10,862 nt of DNA, from the NCBI GenBank assembly GCA_946040935.1, contig CAMGCN010000010.1:1-10862 (forward strand). The letters run 5' to 3'. Shown here in pieces: positions 1 to 4,175 of the stretch; the stretch's first letter is position 1, and every line of letters begins with the position of its first letter. The translations under genes were made by a program, and so were the position numbers. The notes under the pieces were generated by a model, which saw only the letters and a list, made by a program, of their open reading frames with translations, made no database searches and was not told the DNA's origin. The DNA is from an uncultured Clostridia bacterium (GTDB lineage: Bacteria; Bacillota; Clostridia; Oscillospirales; CAG-272).

Positions 1-45
1 ACACCTCAGCCTTCGTCGGCAGCGTCAGATGTGTATAAGAGACAG
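1..45 (+). other. Illumina Nextera adapter (non-genomic)
   Basis: Bases 13-45 match the Nextera read-1 transposase adapter. Its last 19 bases (27-45, ending in AAGAGACAG) are the Tn5 mosaic end. Bases 1-4 (ACAC) fit the end of the P5 primer and bases 5-12 then occupy the 8-base i5 index position. The order P5 tail, index, adapter, insert is exactly that of a library molecule, so this is untrimmed sequencing adapter and not a natural transposon. Genomic sequence begins at about base 46. Confidence 0.98.
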
Positions 46-490
46 GAATAAAGAAATGTTTTACTTTAGAAAGAAAAAGCCGTGTTTTGGTTTTGATTTT
101 CTTGGTTTCTCTCATGAGCGGCAACCGCCTCTCATATTTTTTTAACTTTTCCGAGCCGCGCTCGATATGCTTTCCGTCACGGTTTATCGCGCTGACTAAA
201 GCGACTATCTGCTCGCGCTTTATACCGTATTCGAGCTTGTACTGATTGTCGCCGCACATTACAAAGGCTCCGTCCTTTTCCGACACTATGCGGTGCAAAA
301 CATAAACTCCGTTTTCCCTTTGGTACAGGACGATGTCTCCTATACGAGCGTCGTCAGCCGCGCTCAGCTCTACGCTGTCTATGCCCGGACGCAAAAGGGG
401 GAGCATGCTCGTCCCGTTCGGTATAAATGTGAAAATACCGCCGGAAGACACCGCCCTGTCTATGAGGGGGCGCATCTGTGCGACGGTCAT
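46..490 (-). CDS. S24/S26-family (signal-peptidase-fold) peptidase, 3' end cut by contig end
   Basis: This is a partial gene of 148 codons, starting at the ATG at 490-488, four bases after the PqqD-like stop. The protein has the signal-peptidase-fold motifs in order: GTSMLPLL with the candidate nucleophile Ser28, then GDIVLYQ near 51-57, YVLHRIV with His66 where bacterial type I signal peptidases normally have a catalytic Lys, and CGDNQ with Asp81. Ser/His use resembles the SipW/ER-type branch. I see no N-terminal membrane helix, unlike housekeeping LepB, so it is probably soluble or held by partners. The basic tail (residues 115-147) suggests the true end is near. From base 45 leftward the frame continues into adapter, which would add a false C-terminus. 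It is the last visible gene of the 1901-46 operon. The fold is fairly sure; the substrate is unknown, and a LexA-like S24 regulator is less likely because no DNA-binding domain is seen. Confidence 0.8.
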
Positions 491-494
491 TTGT

Positions 495-758
495 CTATTC
501 AAGGGCGCCTGCCTTTTCAAGCGTTCTGATAAAGTCCTGTGCGCTTTCTTTGGCGACTTCTTCGCTTACTTCATATTCCTGCGTCATGGCCTTGACTATT
601 CCGTCGAGGTCTGCGCCTTTTTCGAGCAGATCCCATATAAACTTTCCGCTGTCGTTGAGAGTTATCATACTTTTGAACGTCTTTGACAGCTCGCCCGTTG
701 CGATGACTATGTTTTCCCCGCCTACACGGCTTACTAAAAATCCCTGTTTAATTTTCAT
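495..758 (-). CDS. PqqD-family small protein
   Basis: The 87-residue protein has the PqqD-like pattern: an N-terminal beta segment (VSRVGGENIVIA), the signature LNDSGKFIWDLLEKG at about residues 34-48, then helical EEVAKESAQDFIRTLEKAGAL. PqqD-like domains are winged-helix peptide-binding modules (RiPP recognition elements) that present leader peptides to modifying enzymes; stand-alone members also occur beside HPr-kinase-like and S24/S26 genes. The ATG at 758-756 is preceded by GGGAG (765-769) at 6-base spacing and lies inside the end of the kinase-like gene (11-base overlap), so translation is coupled. No pqqA/pqqE is visible, so PQQ synthesis is not implied. Family assignment is confident; the role as a peptide-binding adaptor for its neighbours is inference. 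Confidence 0.85.
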   Translation of the reverse strand: MKIKQGFLVSRVGGENIVIATGELSKTFKSMITLNDSGKFIWDLLEKGADLDGIVKAMTQEYEVSEEVAKESAQDFIRTLEKAGALE

Positions 759-1464
759 TTTTTACTCCCGTGATTGTACTGTATGACAGTTTAGCCGCGT
801 CTTGAGAAATATCGCAGCCTAACCGCCACGTATCGGTATATTCTAAAGTTTTGTCTACAAGAGAAAGAATTTTTGAAAGCTTGTCCGCTTCACTCGGACG
901 AAAGATTTGCCCCATTATCAGGCGTGCCGCGATTTTTTTGTCAAGCGGCCGGATAAAGTTTTCAGCAGAGCGCTCGAGATATATTATTCCCTTAAGACGC
1001 GCGCATCTGTTCTTGCTCCAGTTTTCCTTACCGCACCAGGGACTTCCGCAGGCATACGGAATGCCGTCTTTCAGGCGTATTATCGGCTTATCTCCGTTTA
1101 TTATGTCCGCTCTTTCTCCGAGCAGTTCACGCAAAAGTCTTGTGTGGGTGGATTTTCCCGTTCCGCTTTTTGCCGTTATGGCATAGCCCTCTCCGTCTAT
1201 GGTAAAGGCGGAGGCGTGCATTATATAAGCGTCAAACTCAGGCAATATAAGCCCCAGCTTTCTGTGAGCGCATACACTCTCACAGTATCCGCGTGAATAC
1301 TGTCCCAAGGGACCGGCCATCTCTTTGTCTATCTCTTCTTCGCTCACGCAAAGGCTGATTTGCGCTTTCGTCTCGTCACACTCATATTTTTTGCATAGCT
1401 TGGGTAAATAGGAGTATTTTGCGGCGATTTCAATATTGATTCCTGCAATTTTATATAACTGCAT
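748..1464 (-). CDS. HPr-kinase-like P-loop protein
   Basis: The 238-residue protein has a Walker A motif AKSGTGKST at residues 98-106 (Lys104), an INGDKPII segment with an acidic residue (Asp125) where HPr kinases place a catalytic Asp, a Cys/Trp-rich SPWCGKENWS segment (141-150), and a C-terminal LGCDIS motif (215-220). The layout fits the HPrK/P-like serine-kinase family. At 238 residues it is shorter than true HprK (about 310) and lacks its N-terminal regulatory domain. Some homologues phosphorylate lasso peptides, so a peptide or protein substrate is possible. Start ATG 1464-1462 overlaps the stop of the upstream membrane-protein gene (TGATG), and its own end overlaps the PqqD-like gene; both point to translational coupling. 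Kinase activity on a neighbour, or simple nucleotide binding, cannot be decided from sequence. Confidence 0.8.
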   Translation of the reverse strand: MQLYKIAGINIEIAAKYSYLPKLCKKYECDETKAQISLCVSEEEIDKEMAGPLGQYSRGYCESVCAHRKLGLILPEFDAYIMHASAFTIDGEGYAITAKSGTGKSTHTRLLRELLGERADIINGDKPIIRLKDGIPYACGSPWCGKENWSKNRCARLKGIIYLERSAENFIRPLDKKIAARLIMGQIFRPSEADKLSKILSLVDKTLEYTDTWRLGCDISQDAAKLSYSTITGVKNEN

Positions 1465-1901
1465 CAGTTGTCACCGAAACTAACATAGGGAAGCTCAAAC
1501 GTATTCCCTGAATTTGGATTAAAAGGACCTGACTCTGTTTCGCCTTGTGTTTCTTTATCTGTTTCTTTATTGTCTGTTGTCTCTGTACGGTTTTCGGTTT
1601 CCTCCTCGGACCCGTCGAGCGTATCATATTCTATATAATCGCCCGGAAGAGCGTCATCATTGCTTTCGTCGGATGCCGAAGAGACGTCGTTTTCTTCCTG
1701 TGACGGAATGGAAGCTTGCTTTTCGTCACTGCTCTCGTCTGTCCCGCTGTACTGATTTTGAGAGGAGCTTGTTTTGTCAGAGTTTGCGTTTTGTTTTTCT
1801 CCGCCTTTAACTGCGAATATAACGGCGATTACCGCCGCGATCAGGATAAGCGCGGCCGCGATAATAACGATTGTTTTCTTATTATCCAAAAACTTTTTCA
1901 T
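1464..1901 (-). CDS. Single-pass membrane protein with acidic Ser/Thr/Glu-rich tail, unknown function
   Basis: I do not recognise a family. The 145-residue protein has a basic N-terminus (MKKFLDNKK), one hydrophobic helix at about residues 10-31, then about 100 residues of low-complexity, strongly acidic Ser/Thr/Asp/Glu/Asn/Gln sequence, ending in a more ordered, partly hydrophobic stretch, NTFELPYVSFGDN. The membrane segment lacks a clear signal-peptidase site, so an anchored protein with an extracellular flexible tail is most likely. It is the first gene of the operon and its stop overlaps the kinase-like start. The many Ser/Thr residues and the distinct C-terminus make it a possible target of the kinase-like, PqqD-like and S26 proteins encoded next; this is inference. 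There is only one Met, so the start at 1901-1899 is forced, although no Shine-Dalgarno precedes it. Confidence 0.75.
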   Translation of the reverse strand: MKKFLDNKKTIVIIAAALILIAAVIAVIFAVKGGEKQNANSDKTSSSQNQYSGTDESSDEKQASIPSQEENDVSSASDESNDDALPGDYIEYDTLDGSEEETENRTETTDNKETDKETQGETESGPFNPNSGNTFELPYVSFGDN

Positions 1902-1907
1902 AGTTAT

Positions 1908-1936
1908 ATTTTACAACAAATAGGCTTTCATGTCAA
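1908..1936 (-). promoter_or_regulatory. Promoter of the membrane protein/kinase-like/PqqD/S26 operon
   Basis: On the minus strand a perfect -35 TTGACA (1931-1936) is followed after 17 bases by a -10 TAAAAT (1908-1913). Only six bases separate the -10 from the ATG at 1901, so the expected start of transcription falls at or next to the A of the ATG. This, with the absence of a Shine-Dalgarno, suggests a leaderless transcript. Confidence 0.7.
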
Positions 1937-1990
1937 TGAGAAATATATTACGCACAGCAAAGGAAACGCATATTGTCTTAACAAAAGTTT

Positions 1991-2000
1991 AGGGGCTGTA
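1991..2000 (+). repeat. Left arm of inverted repeat flanking lipoprotein pair
   Basis: AGGGGCTGTA here is the exact reverse complement of 4158-4167, with weaker similarity (three of the next five bases, A-rich) extending inward. The pair encloses about 2.2 kb with both lipoprotein genes. The form resembles transposon ends, but no transposase or target-site duplication is visible, and ten bases could match by chance. Confidence 0.45.
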
Positions 2001-2073
2001 TGAAATCCGCCGCAAACCCTCCCGACGGCGCACATGGTACGCAGAGAGGTGATTTTCGTTTGTTTTTCATGGG

Positions 2074-2113
2074 CAAATAAAAAGCGCTGTAAAAACTTGC
2101 GTTTTTACAGCGC
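2074..2113 (-). terminator. Rho-independent terminator of the lipoprotein operon
   Basis: A perfect 13-bp stem (2084-2096 pairing with 2101-2113, ending GCGC) closes a 4-base loop. On the minus strand it is followed by a TTTTATTTG tract (2083-2075). It lies 28 bases after the stop of the downstream lipoprotein copy. The plus-strand side is also T-rich, so it may work in both directions. Confidence 0.85.
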
Positions 2114-2141
2114 CGTTTTAGATTTAATTTAGAACTTGTAA

Positions 2142-2963
2142 TTAATCGGTGAATATGTTCTCCACTCCGGCGAACTGTGCGTCGAGCTCGGGCACGGTCT
2201 TGTTCTGATCGATTTCAAAGTCCTTCAGCGTGCCGTCCTCGTTGTATACAATATCAAAACTGTAGGTGTAACTGTTTTTATCTTGGAAGAATTCCTCTTT
2301 TTCTTTTTGAATAAGCTCTTCAAAAGCCGAGCGGTCTACCTCAAAGATTTTGATAAGTTCAAGCATGCTGATTTGATTTGAGTAGTTTATTTTATCGATT
2401 TTGCTTTCTATCAGAGCTTTTTCTTCGTCGGTTTTATTTAGGTAATTTTCCTGTTCTTTCCCGTACTCTATTACATAGCTCTTTAATCTATACAATCTCA
2501 ATCGCTTGTCAGAAGTCTTGTACCTGCTTTCAAGATCTCTGTAATAGTCTTCTATTGCCTCGAGGTCATCCGAATAAAGCAGGTCGACGTTATGGATACA
2601 TTCGGGAATGTCGTTGCAGTATTTTTCGAATGTTTCCCGCGGAATTTGGAAAAAGTCGATAAATGCCTTGACGTCGTGTCCGTATTCTGAGCAATCGCTC
2701 TGTACGGTTTTTTTGTTTTCTGCCACAGCGGCGAACCAGTCCATGACTGCGTCGTCGTCGCCGACTAAATCGGTTAACCCGGTATGAATTACATGAAATT
2801 GTCCGAAGTGAACCTCGCAAAAACCGGATCCCACTATCTTCTCCGAATTTTCGGTGTTTTCAGACTCGGACGGTTGTTCGGACGGGGCGTTTACTTGTGA
2901 GCATGACGCTAAAACTGTCAATAACATACATAAACAAATGATTGCCGATATAAATTTTCTCAT
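2142..2963 (-). CDS. Putative lipoprotein, tandem copy A (second in transcript)
   Basis: The 273-residue protein has a basic start, a hydrophobic segment and the lipobox LASC with Cys21 as the lipidated residue, so it is probably anchored on the outer face of the membrane. Residues 22-45 form a polar Ser/Glu/Pro linker. The remainder is mostly helical and acidic, with Cys49, Cys91, Cys116 and Cys122, and two similar segments (101-116 and 203-218, sharing an F-x-[IV]-x-R-x-x-F-E core). I recognise no family. It is about 92% identical to copy B: 21 differences, at residue 4 and between residues 41 and 163, while residues 164-273 are identical. Its upstream sequence has only AAAGGGA before the ATG (2963-2961), weaker than copy B, and no promoter is seen between the copies. 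It probably depends on read-through from copy B and is translated less well. Confidence 0.85.
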   Translation of the reverse strand: MRKFISAIICLCMLLTVLASCSQVNAPSEQPSESENTENSEKIVGSGFCEVHFGQFHVIHTGLTDLVGDDDAVMDWFAAVAENKKTVQSDCSEYGHDVKAFIDFFQIPRETFEKYCNDIPECIHNVDLLYSDDLEAIEDYYRDLESRYKTSDKRLRLYRLKSYVIEYGKEQENYLNKTDEEKALIESKIDKINYSNQISMLELIKIFEVDRSAFEELIQKEKEEFFQDKNSYTYSFDIVYNEDGTLKDFEIDQNKTVPELDAQFAGVENIFTD

Positions 2964-3019
2964 TATTTTTCCCTTTCATGTTTTACAGCGCCGTTTTAGA
3001 TTTAATTTAGGACTTGCAA
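2964..3019 (-). other. Inter-copy junction carrying half a terminator
   Basis: This 56-base gap carries the right arm and flank of the terminator (from 2981, TTTTACAGCGCCG) without its left arm, so no hairpin can form. No promoter is seen. Transcripts from copy B should therefore read into copy A. Confidence 0.65.
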
Positions 3020-3841
3020 TTAATCGGTGAATATGTTCTCCACTCCGGCGAACTGTGCGTCGAGCTCGGGCACGGTCTTGTTCTGATCGATTTCAAAGTC
3101 CTTCAGCGTGCCGTCCTCGTTGTATACAATATCAAAACTGTAGGTGTAACTGTTTTTATCTTGGAAGAATTCCTCTTTTTCTTTTTGAATAAGCTCTTCA
3201 AAAGCCGAGCGGTCTACCTCAAAGATTTTGATAAGTTCAAGCATGCTGATTTGATTTGAGTAGTTTATTTTATCGATTTTGCTTTCTATCAGAGCTTTTT
3301 CTTCGTCGGTTTTATTTAGGTAATTTTCCTGCTCTTTTCCGTACTCTATTACATCGCTCTTTAATCTATACAATCTCAATCGCTTGTCTAAGGTCTTTCT
3401 TCTGTTTTCAATATCTCTGTAATAGTCTTCTATTGCCTCGAGGTCATCCGAATAAAGCAGGTTGACATTATGGATACAGTAGGGAATGTCGTTGCAGTAT
3501 TGTTCAAATGTTTCCCGCGGAATTTGGAAAAAGTCGATGAATGCCTTGACATTGCATCCGTATTCTGAGCAATCGCTCTGTACGGTTTTTCTGTTTTCTG
3601 CCACAGTGCCGAACCAGTCCATGACCGCGTCGTCGTCGCCGACTAAATCGGTTAATCCGGTATCAACTACATGAAATTGTCCGTGGTGAACCTCGCAAAA
3701 ACCGGTTCCTCCTATCGCGTCCGAATTTTCGGTGTTTTCGGACTCGGACGGTTGTTCGGACGGGGCGTTTACTTGTGAGCATGACGCTAAAACTGTCAAT
3801 AACATACATAAACAAATGATTGCCGATATAATTTTTCTCAT
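3020..3841 (-). CDS. Putative lipoprotein, tandem copy B (first in transcript)
   Basis: This is a 273-residue lipoprotein of the same unrecognised family as copy A: lipobox LASC with Cys21, a Ser/Glu-rich linker to about residue 45, then an acidic helical region with the two related segments at 101-116 and 203-218. Unlike copy A it carries an extra cysteine (His96 in A is Cys96 here) and differs around 41-60, 78-84, 96-97 and 144-163. A strong Shine-Dalgarno GGAGG (3849-3853) stands 7 bases before the ATG (3841-3839), and a consensus promoter lies further upstream, so this is the leading and probably better expressed copy. An envelope or sensing role can be guessed from lipidation only; no binding or catalytic motif is evident. 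Confidence 0.87.
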   Translation of the reverse strand: MRKIISAIICLCMLLTVLASCSQVNAPSEQPSESENTENSDAIGGTGFCEVHHGQFHVVDTGLTDLVGDDDAVMDWFGTVAENRKTVQSDCSEYGCNVKAFIDFFQIPRETFEQYCNDIPYCIHNVNLLYSDDLEAIEDYYRDIENRRKTLDKRLRLYRLKSDVIEYGKEQENYLNKTDEEKALIESKIDKINYSNQISMLELIKIFEVDRSAFEELIQKEKEEFFQDKNSYTYSFDIVYNEDGTLKDFEIDQNKTVPELDAQFAGVENIFTD

Positions 3842-3848
3842 TATTTTT

Positions 3849-3853
3849 CCTCC
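3849..3853 (-). promoter_or_regulatory. Ribosome binding site of lipoprotein copy B
   Basis: GGAGG on the minus strand, 7 bases before the ATG. The corresponding place in copy A has AAAGGGA, because the duplication boundary falls here. Confidence 0.85.
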
Positions 3854-3895
3854 AATTTGTGTTTTTTTAGTGTCGCGAAATTGTTTCTCTTAAAC

Positions 3896-3905
3896 TCACC
3901 TCCCT
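3896..3905 (-). promoter_or_regulatory. Orphan anti-16S (Shine-Dalgarno-like) sequence in leader
   Basis: AGGGAGGTGA on the minus strand matches the 16S 3' end better than the real binding site of copy B, but no ATG, GTG or TTG follows at usable spacing. It lies about 9 bases after the predicted transcription start. It may be a ribosome standby site, an mRNA 5' stabiliser or the remnant of a lost leader gene. Confidence 0.5.
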
Positions 3906-3920
3906 GTTTATTCTAATCAC

Positions 3921-3949
3921 ATTATATATTAGATTGTATAATGTGTCAA
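3921..3949 (-). promoter_or_regulatory. Consensus promoter of the lipoprotein pair
   Basis: TTGACA (3944-3949), exactly 17 bases, then TATAAT (3921-3926) on the minus strand: a perfect match to the vegetative sigma-factor consensus. Predicted start of transcription is near 3914, giving a leader of about 70 bases. Confidence 0.9.
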
Positions 3950-4025
3950 CTGGCAAAACAGGGAAGAATAGACAATTTATTTGTTGATATTGCACAAATA
4001 TAATGTAAAAATAGCTGATAAATAA

Positions 4026-4053
4026 GTAAATCCGCTCATATGAGCGGATTTAC
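4026..4053 (-). terminator. Perfect palindrome, probable terminator of the SLH-protein gene
   Basis: Bases 4026-4053 form a perfect 28-bp palindrome (core CCGCTCATATGAGCGG), which in RNA gives a 12-bp stem with an ATAT loop. On the minus strand it is followed by TTATTTAT. It is 120 bases past the stop of the SLH protein and about 77 bases upstream of the lipoprotein -35, so it would insulate the two units. A palindromic protein-binding site is the alternative. Confidence 0.6.
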
Positions 4054-4147
4054 CACATTATTGAGTCTTTATCAAATATATGTTTTAGCTTTCTTATAAC
4101 AGATAAAAACGCCGAAAATCAAGGCTATTTCACATAGAACGCTCTGC

Positions 4148-4167
4148 GCTGTTTTTTTACAGCCCCT
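4148..4167 (-). repeat. Right arm of inverted repeat, overlapping a small hairpin
   Basis: TACAGCCCCT (4158-4167) is the inverse of 1991-2000. It overlaps a small hairpin (GCTGT 4148-4152 with ACAGC 4159-4163, A/T loop) lying 9 bases after the SLH-protein stop. The hairpin has no T tract, so termination here would be weak. Confidence 0.45.
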
Positions 4168-4175
4168 TTGATAGG

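Larger units (their letters stand above)
1902..2141. other. Intergenic region between operon and lipoprotein pair
   Basis: I see no gene here. It holds the operon promoter (1908-1936), the left arm of a short inverted repeat (1991-2000), an anonymous GC-richer stretch (about 2004-2040), and the terminator of the lipoprotein genes (2074-2113). Confidence 0.7.
2103..3848. repeat. Tandem direct duplication, 878-bp unit
   Basis: Bases 2103 to about 2970 are repeated from 2981 to about 3848 at a constant 878-base offset with no indels. Each unit holds one complete lipoprotein gene plus the right part of the terminator sequence. The stretch 2140-2453 is identical to 3018-3331 (314 bases), the signal-peptide region is nearly identical, and the middle has many substitutions. 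The units part just upstream of the start codons, where one copy reads GGAGG and the other AAAGGG. Confidence 0.95.
3842..4175. other. 334-bp intergenic region upstream of lipoprotein pair
   Basis: I see no coding region. From left to right it holds the copy B ribosome binding site, the orphan Shine-Dalgarno-like site, the consensus promoter, a perfect 28-bp palindrome (4026-4053) and the right inverted-repeat arm (4158-4167) just after the SLH-protein stop. It is AT-rich around the promoter. Confidence 0.7.

Noticed and set aside
27..45. Tn5 mosaic end as sign of a natural transposon
   Set aside because: It is embedded in a full Nextera adapter with index position, so it is library DNA.
333..686. 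117-codon plus-strand open frame across the S26 and PqqD-like genes
   Set aside because: Shadow frame of two recognisable minus-strand genes.
495..758. PQQ biosynthesis locus
   Set aside because: Only a PqqD-like protein is present; no PqqA, B, C or E features in the window.
2103..3848. CRISPR-like or satellite repeat
   Set aside because: Only two units of 878 bases, each with a full gene; it is a gene duplication.
3941..4003. 20-codon plus-strand ORF beginning ATGTGTCAACTG
   Set aside because: No ribosome binding site, and it overlaps the opposite-strand consensus promoter of the lipoproteins.
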